Source: Henricia sp. BOLD:AAB3569
Taxonomy: Eukaryota; Echinodermata; Asteroidea; Spinulosida; Echinasteridae
Direction: 5' to 3'
Length of the DNA stretch: 64,000 nt
Assembly: GCA_037783545.1 (NCBI GenBank)
Contig: JBBELK010000510.1
Span: 1 to 64,000 of the forward strand
Shown here: positions 53,001-64,000 of the stretch, in pieces
How the letters are laid out: each line of letters begins with the position of its first letter
Numbering within the stretch: position 1 is the stretch's first letter
The notes under the pieces: generated by a model
Database searches by the model: none
What the model saw: only the letters and a program-made list of their open reading frames with translations
Told to the model about the DNA's origin: nothing
Made by a program: the position numbers and the translations under genes

Positions 53001-54743
53001 ATTTGGGACACACTTTGACCTAATTCCCGTCACAATCTGGGGTGAGTCAACGGCCGTACAAATGTACACCAGCGCGGTGCAGGGTGTCCCAACAGCCACG
53101 GTTAGGGGAATAACCACGTAGCCGAGCTCCGTTTTCCCTAAACTCTGAAATTTCTCCGTCATTTCCCAGCGAAAATCTGTCAATTTTGCATGACAAGTGC
53201 GGAATATATACAGTTTGGAGCATGCAAAATTTGAAGTTGGTTGGAAAATTCCTTGATTTCCAAATTTGCAGGCATTTGGGACACACTTTGACCTAATTCC
53301 CGTCACAATCCGGGGTGAGTCAACGGCCGTACAAATGTACACCAGCGCGGCGCAGGGTGTCCCAACAGCCACGGTTAGGGGAATAACCACGTAGCCGAGC
53401 TCCGTTTTCCCTAAACTCTGAAATTTCTCCGTCATTTCCCAGCGAAAATCTGTCAATTTTGCATGACAAGTGCGGAATATATACAGTTTGGAGCATGCAA
53501 AATTTGAAGTTGGTTGAAAAATTCCTTGATTTCCAAATTTGCCGGCATTTGGGACACACTTTGACCTAATTCCCGTCACAATCGGGGGTGAGTCAACAGC
53601 CGTACAAATGTACACCAGCGCGGCGCAGGGTGTCCCAACAGCCACGGTTAGGGGAATAACCACGTAGCCGAGCTCCGTTTTCCCTAAACTCTGAAATTTC
53701 TCCGTCATTTCCCAGCGAAAATCTGTCAATTTTGCATGACAAGTGCGGAATATATACAGTTTGGAGCAGGGAAAATTTGAAGTTGGTTGGAAAATTCCTT
53801 GATTTCCAAATTTGCCGGCATTTGGGACACACTTTGACCTAATTCCCGTCACAATCTGGGGTGAGTCAACGGCCGTACAAATGTACACCAGCGCGGTGCA
53901 GGGTGTCCCAACAGCCACGGTTAGGGGAATAACCACGTAGCCGAGCTCCGTTTTCCCTAAACTCTGAAATTTCTCCGTCATTTCCCAGCGAAAATCTGTC
54001 AATTTTGCATGACAAGTGCGGAATATATACAGTTTGGAGCATGCAAAATTTGAAGTTGGTTGAAAAATTCCTTGATTTCCAAATTTGCAGGCATTTGGGA
54101 CACACTTTGACCTAATTCCCGTCACAATTCGGGGTGAGTCAACGGCCGTACAAATGTACACCAGCGCGGCGCAGGGTGTCCCAACAGCCACGGTTAGGGG
54201 AATAACCACGTAGCCGAGCTCCGTTTTCCCTAAGCTCTGAAATTTCTCCGTCATTTCCCAGCGAAAATCTGTCAATTTTGCATGACAAGTGCGGAATATA
54301 TACAGTTTGGAGCATGCAAAATTTGAAGTTGGTTGAAAAATTCCTTGATTTCCAAATTTGCCGGCATTTGGGACACACTTTGACCTAATTCCCGTCACAA
54401 TCGGGGGTGAGTCAACGGCCGTACAAATGTACACCAGCGCGGCGCAGGGTGTCCCAACAGCCACGGTTAGGGGAATAACCACGTAGCCGAGCTCCGTTTT
54501 CCCTAAACTCTGAAATTTCTCCGTCATTTCCCAGCGAAAATCTGTCAATTTTGCATGACAAGTGCGGAATATATACAGTTTGGAGCATGCAAAATTTGAA
54601 GTTGGTTGGAAAATTCCTTGATTTCCAAATTTGCAGGCATTTGGGACACACTTTGACCTAATTCCCGTCACAATCCGGGGTGAGTCAACGGCCGTACAAA
54701 TGTACACCAGCGCGGCGCAGGGTGTCCCAACAGCCACGGTTAG

Positions 54744-55712
54744 GGAATAACCACGTAGCCGAGCTCCGTTTTCCCTAAACTCTGAAATTTCTCCGTCATT
54801 TCCCAGCGAAAATCTGTCAATTTTGCATGACAAGTGCGGAATTATATACAGTTTGGAGCATGCAAAATTTGAAGTTGGTTGAAAATTCCTTGATTTCCAA
54901 ATTTGCCGGCATTTGGGACACACTTTGACCTAATTCCCGTCACAATCGGGGGTGAGTCAACAGCCGTACAAATGTACACCAGCGGCGGCGCAGGGTGTCC
55001 CAACAGCCACGGTTAGGGGAATAACCACGTAGCCGAGCTCCGTTTCCCTAAACTCTGAAATTTCTCCGTCATTTCCCAGCGAAAATCTGTCAATTTTGCA
55101 TGACAAGTGCGGAATATATACAGTTTGGAGCAGGGAAAATTTTGAAGTTGGTTGGAAAATTCCTTGATTTCCAAATTTGCCGGCATTTGGGACACACTTT
55201 GACCTAATTCCCGTCACAATCTGGGGTGAGTCAACGGCCGTACAAATGTACACCAGCGCGGTGCAGGGTGTCCCAACAGCCACGGTTAGGGGAATAACCA
55301 CGTAGCCGAGCTCCGTTTTCCCTAAACTCTGAAATTTCTCCGTCATTTCCCAGCGAAAATCTGTCAATTTTGCATGACAAGTGCGGAATATATACAGTTT
55401 GGAGCATGCAAAATTTGAAGTTGGTTGAAAAATTCCTTGATTTCCAAATTTTGCAGGCATTTGGGACACACTTTGACCTAATTCCCGTCACAATCCGGGG
55501 TGAGTCAACGGCCGTACAAATGTACACCAGCGCGGCGCAGGGTGTCCCAACAGCCACGGTTAGGGGAATAACCACGTAGCCGAGCTCCGTTTTTCCCTAA
55601 ACTCTGAAATTTCTCCGTCATTTCCCAGCGAAAATCTGTCAATTTTGCATGACAAGTGCGGAATATATACAGTTTGGAGCATGCAAAATTTGAAGTTGGT
55701 TGAAAAATTCCT
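54744..55712. other. Dense single-base indel cluster in satellite A
   Basis: Nine one-base indels relative to consensus occur in about 970 bp: near 54744, 54842, 54885, 54983, 55043, 55138, 55450, 55590 and 55711. Nearly all are gains or losses in short homopolymers. Units on either side are in phase. This is most simply a low-quality consensus patch, though real decay at the array edge is possible. Confidence 0.7.
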
Positions 55713-57000
55713 GATTTCCAAATTTGCCGGCATTTGGGACACACTTTGACCTAATTCCCGTCACAATCGGGGGTGAGTCAACGGCCGTACAAATGTACAC
55801 CAGCGCGGCGCAGGGTGTCCCAACAGCCACGGTTAGGGGAATAACCACGTAGCCGAGCTCCGTTTTCCCTAAACTCTGAAATTTCTCCGTCATTTCCCAG
55901 CGAAAATCTGTCAATTTTGCATGACAAGTGCGGAATATATACAGTTTGGAGCATGCAAAATTTGAAGTTGGTTGAAAAATTCCTTGATTTCCAAATTTGC
56001 CGGCATTTGGGACACACTTTGACCTAATTCCCGTCACAATCGGGGGTGAGTCAACAGCCGTACAAATGTACACCAGCGCGGCGCAGGGTGTCCCAACAGC
56101 CACGGTTAGGGGAATAACCACGTAGCCGAGCTCCGTTTTCCCTAAACTCTGAAATTTCTCCGTCATTTCCCAGCGAAAATCTGTCAATTTTGCATGACAA
56201 GTGCGGAATATATACAGTTTGGAGCAGGGACAATTTGAAGTTGGTTGGAAAATTCCTTGATTTCCAAATTTGCCGGCATTTGGGACACACTTTGACCTAA
56301 TTCCCGTCACAATCTGGGGTGAGTCAACGGCCGTACAAATGTACACCAGCGCGGTGCAGGGTGTCCCAACAGCCACGGTTAGGGGAATAACCACGTAGCC
56401 GAGCTCCGTTTTCCCTAAACTCTGAAATTTCTCCGTCATTTCCCAGCGAAAATCTGTCAATTTTGCATGACAAGTGCGGAATATATACAGTTTGGAGCAT
56501 GCAAAATTTGAAGTTGGTTAGAAAATTCCTTGATTTCCAAATTTGCAGGCATTTGGGACACACTTTGACCTAATTCCCGTCACAATCCGGGGTGAGTCAA
56601 CGGCCGTACAAATGTACACCAGCGCGGCGCAGGGTGTCCCAACAGCCACGGTTAGGGGAATAACCACGTAGCCGAGCTCCGTTTTCCCTAAACTCTGAAA
56701 TTTCTCCGTCATTTCCAGCGAAAATCTGTCAATTTTGCATGACAAGTGCGGAATATATACAGTTTGGAGCAGGGAAAATTTGAAGTTGGTTGGAAAATTC
56801 CTTGATTTCCAAATTTGCCGGCATTTGGGACACACTTTGACCTAATTCCCGTCACAATCTGGGGTGAGTCAACGGCCGTACAAATGTACACCAGCGCGGT
56901 GCAGGGTGTCCCAACAGCCACGGTTAGGGGAATAACCACGTAGCCGAGCTCCGTTTTCCCTAAACTCTGAAATTTCTCCGTCATTTCCCAGCGAAAATCT

Positions 57001-57016
57001 GTCAATCGCAATATAG
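57001..57016. other. Junction between satellite A and satellite B
   Basis: Satellite A runs to ctgtcaat (57006) and satellite B starts at cgcaatatag. In both families ctgtcaat is followed within about 15-20 bp by the (c/g)aatata block, so the switch is almost in register but lacks the connecting ttttaggacaagtg-type bases. It is immediately followed by the inverted B fragment. Confidence 0.85.
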
Positions 57017-57054
57017 AAATTTCAGAGTTTAGGGAAAACTGGGTTGGAGCTTCC
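57017..57054 (-). repeat. Inverted fragment of the satellite B unit, copy 1
   Basis: These 38 bp are the exact reverse complement of 57241-57278 (ggaagctccaacccag through ctctgaaattt). They replace about 16 bp (agtgtttggagcatgc) of the normal unit between caatatag and aaaatttgaag. TTGGAGC is shared by the normal and inverted sequence at the right breakpoint, consistent with a template switch. Confidence 0.93.
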
Positions 57055-57321
57055 AAAATTTGAAGTTCGTCGGAAAATTTTTCGACCTCCAAATTTGCCG
57101 ACGTTTGGACCACACTTTGAGCAAAATCCCGTCCCAAACTGGGCCGTGTCAACGACAGTCCGAAGGACTGAGCATTGCGCACGAGTCAGGAGTACACCAA
57201 AGAGGTGCGTACAGACAGCCACAGGTTGCGGGAGCAGCCAGGAAGCTCCAACCCAGTTTTCCCTAAACTCTGAAATTTCTCTGCCATTTCCCGGCGAAAG
57301 TCTGTCAATTTTTTAGGACAA

Positions 57322-57607
57322 GTGCGCAATATAGAGCATGCAAAATTTGAAGTTCGTCGGAAAATTTTTCGACCTCCAAATTTGCCGACGTTTGGACCAC
57401 ACTTTGAGCAAAATCCCGTCCCAAACTGGGCCGTGTCAACGACAGTCCGAAGGACTGAGCATGCGCACGAGTCAGGAGTACACCAAAGAGGTGCGTACAG
57501 ACAGCCACAGGTTGCGGGAGCAGCCAGGAAGCTCCAACCCAGTTTTCCCTAAACTCTGAAATTTCTCTGCCATTTCCCGGCGAAAGTCTGTCAATTTTTT
57601 AGGACAA
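57322..57607. repeat. Short (286-bp) satellite B unit, copy 1
   Basis: Lacks nine bases: tatagagcatgc instead of tatagagtgtttggagcatgc. The missing bases lie between two gag triplets, as expected of slippage or short-homology deletion. Confidence 0.9.
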
Positions 57608-59095
57608 GTGCGCAATATAGAGTGTTTGGAGCATGCAAAATTTGAAGTTCGTCGGAAAATTTTTCGACCTCCAAATTTGCCGACGTTTGGACCACACTTT
57701 GAGCAAAATCCCGTCCCAAACTGGGCCGTGTCAACGACAGTCCGAAGGACTGAGCATGCGCACGAGTCAGGAGTACACCAAAGAGGTGCGTACAGACAGC
57801 CACAGGTTGCGGGAGCAGCCAGGAAGCTCCAACCCAGTTTTCCCTAAACTCTGAAATTTCTCTGCCATTTCCCGGCGAAAGTCTGTCAATTTTTTAGGAC
57901 AAGTGCGCAATATAGAGTGTTTGGAGCATGCAAAATTTGAAGTTCGTCGGAAAATTTTTCGACCTCCAAATTTGCCGACGTTTGGACCACACTTTGAGCA
58001 AAATCCCGTCCCAAACTGGGCCGTGTCAACGACAGTCCGAAGGACTGAGCATGCGCACGAGTCAGGAGTACACCAAAGAGGTGCGTACAGACAGCCACAG
58101 GTTGCGGGAGCAGCCAGGAAGCTCCAACCCAGTTTTCCCTAAACTCTGAAATTTCTCTGCCATTTCCCGGCGAAAGTCTGTCAATTTTTTAGGACAAGTG
58201 CGCAATATAGAGTGTTTGGAGCATGCAAAATTTGAAGTTCGTCGGAAAATTTTTCGACCTCCAAATTTGCCGACGTTTGGACCACACTTTGAGCAAAATC
58301 CCGTCCCAAACTGGGCCGTGTCAACGACAGTCCGAAGGACTGAGCATGCGCACGAGTCAGGAGTACACCAAAGAGGTGCGTACAGACAGCCACAGGTTGC
58401 GGGAGCAGCCAGGAAGCTCCAACCCAGTTTTCCCTAAACTCTGAAATTTCTCTGCCATTTCCCGGCGAAAGTCTGTCATTTTTTTAGGACAAGTGCGCAA
58501 TATAGAGTGTTTGGAGCATGCAAAATTTGAAGTTCGTCGGAAAATTTTTCGACCTCCAAATTTGCCGACGTTTGGACCACACTTTGAGCAAAATCCCGTC
58601 CCAAACTGGGCCGTGTCAACGACAGTCCGAAGGACTGAGCATGCGCACGAGTCAGGAGTACACCAAAGAGGTGCGTACAGACAGCCACAGGTTGCGGGAG
58701 CAGCCAGGAAGCTCCAACCCAGTTTTCCCTAAACTCTGAAATTTCTCTGCCATTTCCCGGCGAAAGTCTGTCCATTTTTTAGGACAAGTGCGCAATATAG
58801 AGTGTTTGGAGCATGCAAAATTTGAAGTTCGTCGGAAAATTTTTCGACCTCCAAATTTGCCGACGTTTGGACCACACTTTGAGCAAAATCCCGTCCCAAA
58901 CTGGGCCGTGTCAACGACAGTCCGAAGGACTGAGCATGCGCACGAGTCAGGAGTACACCAAAGAGGTGCGTACAGACAGCCACAGGTTGCGGGAGCAGCC
59001 AGGAAGCTCCAACCCAGTTTTCCCTAAACTCTGAAATTTCTCTGCCATTTCCCGGCGAAAGTCTGTCAATTTTTTAGGACAAGTGCGCAATATAG

Positions 59096-59131
59096 AAATT
59101 TCAGAGTTTAGGAAAACTGGTTGGAGCTTCC
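59096..59131 (-). repeat. Inverted fragment of the satellite B unit, copy 2
   Basis: Same inverted fragment and breakpoints as at 57017, two bases shorter (ggaaaactggttgg instead of gggaaaactgggttgg). It lies 2,079 bp downstream, and both copies are followed by a 286-bp unit, so the block carrying it was duplicated as a unit of about 2.08 kb. Confidence 0.93.
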
Positions 59132-59397
59132 AAAATTTGAAGTTCGTCGGAAAATTTTTCGACCTCCAAATTTGCCGACGTTTGGACCACACTTTGAGCA
59201 AAATCCCGTCCCAAACTGGGCCGTGTCAACGACAGTCCGAAGGACTGAGCATGCGCACGAGTCAGGAGTACACCAAAGAGGTGCGTACAGACAGCCACAG
59301 GTTGCGGGAGCAGCCAGGAAGCTCCAACCCAGTTTTCCCTAAACTCTGAAATTTCTCTGCCATTTCCCGGCGAAAGTCTGTCAATTTTTTAGGACAA

Positions 59398-59683
59398 GTG
59401 CGCAATATAGAGCATGCAAAATTTGAAGTTCGTCGGAAAATTTTTCGACCTCCAAATTTGCCGACGTTTGGACCACACTTTGAGCAAAATCCCGTCCCAA
59501 ACTGGGCCGTGTCAACGACAGTCCGAAGGACTGAGCATGCGCACGAGTCAGGAGTACACCAAAGAGGTGCGTACAGACAGCCACAGGTTGCGGGAGCAGC
59601 CAGGAAGCTCCAACCCAGTTTTCCCTAAACTCTGAAATTTCTCTGCCATTTCCCGGCGAAAGTCTGTCAATTTTTTAGGACAA
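59398..59683. repeat. Short (286-bp) satellite B unit, copy 2
   Basis: Same nine-base deletion as the unit at 57322, again directly after an inverted-fragment unit, 2,076 bp downstream. Confidence 0.9.
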
Positions 59684-61436
59684 GTGCGCAATATAGAGTG
59701 TTTGGAGCATGCAAAATTTGAAGTTCGTCGGAAAATTTTTCGACCTCCAAATTTGCCGACGTTTGGACCACACTTTGAGCAAAATCCCGTCCCAAACTGG
59801 GCCGTGTCAACGACAGTCCGAAGGACTGAGCATGCGCACGAGTCAGGAGTACACCAAAGAGGTGCGTACAGACAGCCACAGGTTGCGGGAGCAGCCAGGA
59901 AGCTCCAACCCAGTTTTCCCTAAACTCTGAAATTTCTCTGCCATTTCCCGGCGAAAGTCTGTCATTTTTTAGGACAAGTGCGCAATATAGAGTGTTTGGA
60001 GCATGCAAAATTTGAAGTTCGTCGGAAAATTTTTCGACCTCCAAATTTGCCGACGTTTGGACCACACTTTGAGCAAAATCCCGTCCCAAACTGGGCCGTG
60101 TCAACGACAGTCCGAAGGACTGAGCATGCGCACGAGTCAGGAGTACACCAAAGAGGTGCGTACAGACAGCCACAGGTTGCGGGAGCAGCCAGGAAGCTCC
60201 AACCCAGTTTTCCCTAAACTCTGAAATTTCTCTGCCATTTCCAGGCGAAAGTCTGTCAATTTTTTAGGACAAGTGCGCAATATAGAGTGTTTGGAGCATG
60301 CAAAATTTGAAGTTCGTCGGAAAATTTTTCGACCTCCAAATTTGCCGACGTTTGGACCACACTTTGAGCAAAATCCCGTCCCAAACTGGGCCGTGTCAAC
60401 GACAGTCCGAAGGACTGAGCATGCGCACGAGTCAGGAGTACACCAAAGAGGTGCGTACAGACAGCCACAGGTTGCGGGAGCAGCCAGGAAGCTCCAACCC
60501 AGTTTTCCCTAAACTCTGAAATTTCTCTGCCATTTCCCGGCGAAAGTCTGTCAATTTTTTAGGACAAGTGCGCAATATAGAGTGTTTGGAGCATGCAAAA
60601 TTTGAAGTTCGTCGGAAAATTTTTCGACCTCCAAATTTGCCGACGTTTGGACCACACTTTGAGCAAAATCCCGTCCCAAACTGGGCCGTGTCAACGACAG
60701 TCCGAAGGACTGAGCATGCGCACGAGTCAGGAGTACACCAAAGAGGTGCGTACAGACAGCCACAGGTTGCGGGAGCAGCCAGGAAGCTCCAACCCAGTTT
60801 TCCCTAAACTCTGAAATTTCTCTGCCATTTCCCGGCGAAAGTCTGTCAATTTTTTAGGACAAGTGCGCAATATAGAGTGTTTGGAGCATGCAAAATTTGA
60901 AGTTCGTCGGAAAATTTTTCGACCTCCAAATTTGCCGACGTTTGGACCACACTTTGAGCAAAATCCCGTCCCAAACTGGGCCGTGTCAACGACAGTCCGA
61001 AGGACTGAGCATGCGCACGAGTCAGGAGTACACCAAAGAGGTGCGTACAGACAGCCACAGGTTGCGGGAGCAGCCAGGAAGCTCCAACCCAGTTTTCCCT
61101 AAACTCTGAAATTTCTCTGCCATTTCCAGGCGAAAGTCTGTCAATTTTTTAGGACAAGTGCGCAATATAGAGTGTTTGGAGCATGCAAAATTTGAAGTTC
61201 GTCGGAAAATTTTTCGACCTCCAAATTTGCCGACGTTTGGACCACACTTTGAGCAAAATCCCGTCCCAAACTGGGCCGTGTCAACGACAGTCCGAAGGAC
61301 TGAGCATGCGCACGAGTCAGGAGTACACCAAAGAGGTGCGTACAGACAGCCACAGGTTGCGGGAGCAGCCAGGAAGCTCCAACCCAGTTTTCCCTAAACT
61401 CTGAAATTTCTCTGCCATTTCACGGCGAAAGTCTGT

Positions 61437-64000
61437 CATTTTTTTAGGACAAGTGCGCAATATAGAGTGTTTGGAGCATGCAAAATTTGAAGTTCGTCTG
61501 AAAATTTTTCGACCTCCAAATTTGCCGACGTTTGGACCACACTTTGAGCAAAATCCCGTCCCAAACTGGGCCGTGTCAACGACAGTCCGAAGGACTGAGC
61601 ATGCGCACGAGTCAGGAGTACACCAAAGAGGTGCGTACAGACAGCCACAGGTTGCGGGAGCAGCCAGGAAGCTCCAACCCAGTTTTCCCTAAACTCTGAA
61701 ATTTCTCTGCCATTTCCAGGCGAAAGTCTGTCAATTTTTTAGGACAAGTGCGCAATATAGAGTGTTTGGAGCATGCAAAATTTGAAGTTCGTCGGAAAAT
61801 TTTTCGACCTCCAAATTTGCCGACGTTTGGACCACACTTTGAGCAAAATCCCGTCCCAAACTGGGCCGTGTCAACGACAGTCCGAAGGACTGAGCATGCG
61901 CACGAGTCAGGAGTACACCAAAGAGGTGCGTACAGACAGCCACAGGTTGCGGGAGCAGCCAGGAAGCTCCAACCCAGTTTTCCCTAAACTCTGAAATTTC
62001 TCTGCCATTTCCCGGCGAAAGTCTGTCAATTTTTTAGGACAAGTGCGCAATATAGAGTGTTTGGAGCATGCAAAATTTGAAGTTCGTCGGAAAATTTTTC
62101 GACCTCCAAATTTGCCGACGTTTGGACCACACTTTGAGCAAAATCCCGTCCCAAACTGGGCCGTGTCAACGACAGTCCGAAAGACTGAGCATGCGCACGA
62201 GTCAGGAGTACACCAAAGAGGTGCGTACAGACAGCCACAGGTTGCGGGAGCAGCCAGGAAGCTCCAACCCAGTTTTCCCTAAACTCTGAAATTTCTCTGC
62301 CATTTCCCGGCGAAAGTCTGTCATTTTTTTAGGACAAGTGCGCAATATAGAGTGTTTGGAGCATGCAAAATTTGAAGTTCGTCTGAAAATTTTTCGACCT
62401 CCAAATTTGCCGACGTTTGGACCACACTTTGAGCAAAATCCCGTCCCAAACTGGGCCGTGTCAACGACAGTCCGAAGGACTGAGCATGCGCACGAGTCAG
62501 GAGTACACCAAAGAGGTGCGTACAGACAGCCACAGGTTGCGGGAGCAGCTAGGAAGCTCCAACCCAGTTTTCCCTAAACTCTGAAATTTCTCTGCCATTT
62601 CCAGGCGAAAGTCTGTCAATTTTTTAGGACAAGTGCGCAATATAGAGTGTTTGGAGCATGCAAAATTTGAAGTTCGTCGGAAAATTTTTCGACCTCCAAA
62701 TTTGCCGACGTTTGGACCACACTTTGAGCAAAATCCCGTCCCAAACTGGGCCGTGTCAACGACAGTCCGAAGGACTGAGCATGCGCACGAGTCAGGAGTA
62801 CACCAAAGAGGTGCGTACAGACAGCCACAGGTTGCGGGAGCAGCCAGGAAGCTCCAACCCAGTTTTCCCTAAACCTCTGAAATTTCTCTGCCATTTCCCG
62901 GCGAAAGTCTGTCATTTTTTTAGGACAAGTGCGCAATATAGAGTGTTTGGAGCATGCAAAATTTGAAGTTCGTCTGAAAATTTTTCGACCTCCAAATTTG
63001 CCGACGTTTGGACCACACTTTGAGCAAAATCCCGTCCCAAACTGGGCCGTGTCAACGACAGTCCGAAGGACTGAGCATGCGCACGAGTCAGGAGTACACC
63101 AAAGAGGTGCGTACAGACAGCCACAGGTTGCGGGAGCAGCCAGGAAGCTCCAACCCAGTTTTCCCTAAACTCTGAAATTTCTCTGCCATTTCCAGGCGAA
63201 AGTCTGTCAATTTTTTAGGACAAGTGCGCAATATAGAGTGTTTGGAGCATGCAAAATTTGAAGTTCGTCGGAAAATTTTTCGACCTCCAAATTTGCCGAC
63301 GTTTGGACCACACTTTGAGCAAAATCCCGTCCCAAACTGGGCCGTGTCAACGACAGTCCGAAGGACTGAGCATGCGCACGAGTCAGGAGTACACCAAAGA
63401 GGTGCGTACAGACAGCCACAGGTTGCGGGAGCAGCCAGGAAGCTCCAACCCAGTTTTCCCTAAACTCTGAAATTTCTCTGCCATTTCCCGGCGAAAGTCT
63501 GTCAATTTTTTAGGACAAGTGCGCAATATAGAGTGTTTGGAGCATGCAAAATTTGAAGTTCGTCGGAAAATTTTTCGACCTCCAAATTTGCCGACGTTTG
63601 GACCACACTTTGAGCAAAATCCCGTCCCAAACTGGGCCGTGTCAACGACAGTCCGAAGGACTGAGCATGCGCACGAGTCAGGAGTACACCAAAGAGGTGC
63701 GTACAGACAGCCACAGGTTGCGGGAGCAGCCAGGAAGCTCCAACCCAGTTTTCCCCTAAACTCTGAAATTTCTCTGCCATTTCCCGGCGAAAGTCTGTCA
63801 TTTTTTTAGGACAAGTGCGCAATATAGAGTGTTTGGAGCATGCAAAATTTGAAGTTCGTCTGAAAATTTTTCGACCTCCAAATTTGCCGACGTTTGGACC
63901 ACACTTTGAGCAAAATCCCGTCCCAAACTGGGCCGTGTCAACGACAGTCCGAAGGACTGAGCATGCGCACGAGTCAGGAGTACACCAAAGAGGTGCGTAC
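61437..64000. repeat. Mixed two- and three-unit higher-order pattern in satellite B
   Basis: Three unit types alternate: X (ctgtcattttttt with cgtctgaaaa), C (catttccaggcg with cgtcggaaaa) and P (catttcccggcg with ctgtcaatt). From 61437 the order is X C P X C X C P X, so X recurs at 885- to 886-bp and 590-bp intervals. This indicates unequal exchange between two- and three-unit higher-order repeats. Confidence 0.8.

Larger units (their letters stand above)
41035..57006. repeat. Satellite A, right block: 273-bp tandem repeat, about 58 units
   Basis: Continuation of the left block in the same orientation and phase once the transposon is removed. Only 273-bp units occur here, apart from single-base indels (extra g near 46486 and 47306, and a dense cluster at 54.7-55.7 kb). 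Frequent variants are the gcggtgcagg unit, the cgggggtgagtc unit, and a unit with catttcctagcgaaaatcta plus acaaatgcgg. The array ends at 57006, where it passes into satellite B. Confidence 0.98.
57007..64000. repeat. Satellite B: 295-bp tandem repeat, about 24 units, running off the window
   Basis: Regular 295-bp spacing of landmarks such as gcatgcaaaatttgaagttc. The family is homologous to satellite A: shared or near-shared blocks include gcatgcaaaatttgaagtt, ccaaatttgccg, accacactttga, gtacacca, and ttttccctaaactctgaaat. It differs by many substitutions and by an extra segment of about 24 bp after gtcaacgac, which contains the perfect hairpin CAGTCC-GAA-GGACTG. Because 295 is not a multiple of three no frame stays open beyond about one unit. 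Units are very uniform, more so than satellite A, suggesting recent amplification. Confidence 0.97.

Noticed and set aside
57060-57085. CENP-B-box-like sequence in satellite B (gttcgtcggaaaattt)
   Set aside because: The first half fits TTCGNNNNA, but the required CGGG second half is absent. Satellite A also lacks a match.
57608-57847. Pairs of 70-79-codon frames on both strands in each satellite B unit
   Set aside because: Repeated by-products of a uniform 295-bp unit; the frame is lost at each unit boundary.
1-64000. tRNA, rRNA or RNA polymerase III promoter boxes
   Set aside because: No cloverleaf, rRNA core sequence or convincing A-box/B-box pair was seen in either satellite unit or in the transposon.

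Overview
This window is almost entirely eukaryotic satellite DNA and contains no gene I can support. The style is that of a heterochromatic (pericentromeric or subtelomeric) block of an animal genome. A marine invertebrate is my guess from the repeat-rich content and the MITE-like elements, but nothing in the sequence proves a taxon.

Layout: (1) 1-37565 and 41035-57006 are one tandem array, here called satellite A, with a 273-bp unit (about 195 units in total, all in the same orientation). Ten units in the first 18.2 kb are a 313-bp chimeric version in which 26 bp are replaced by 66 bp copied from elsewhere in the unit. The array has hierarchical higher-order structure, with duplicated blocks of 1.6-2.8 kb. 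(2) 37566-41034 is a 3,469-bp non-autonomous DNA transposon inserted into one satellite A unit. It has a 12-bp perfect terminal match inside about 0.5-kb terminal inverted repeats, and a 4-bp AACG target-site duplication. Its interior holds a palindrome, two oppositely oriented copies of a small (about 200 bp) MITE-like element, and a 23-bp minisatellite of about 860 bp. (3) 57007-64000 is satellite B, a 295-bp unit (about 24 copies), clearly homologous to A and in the same orientation, but with an extra segment of roughly 24 bp carrying a hairpin. The A-to-B transition is nearly in register and is marked by a short inverted fragment of the B unit.

The very long minus-strand reading frames (up to 3,247 codons) arise because 273 is a multiple of three and one frame of the unit happens to lack stops; most unit variants would change the amino acid, so I do not call genes. 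Similarly, open frames in the transposon interior are products of the 23-bp minisatellite. Single-base homopolymer indels are concentrated in 1.6-7.3 kb and 54.7-55.7 kb and nearly absent between 7.4 and 33.9 kb, which looks more like consensus-quality differences than biology.

The most interesting points are the foldback-like transposon, the template-switch signatures that made the 313-bp and inverted B units, the evolutionary link between A and B, and the possibility that the B-specific hairpin is an old excision scar of the same transposon family at the same site.
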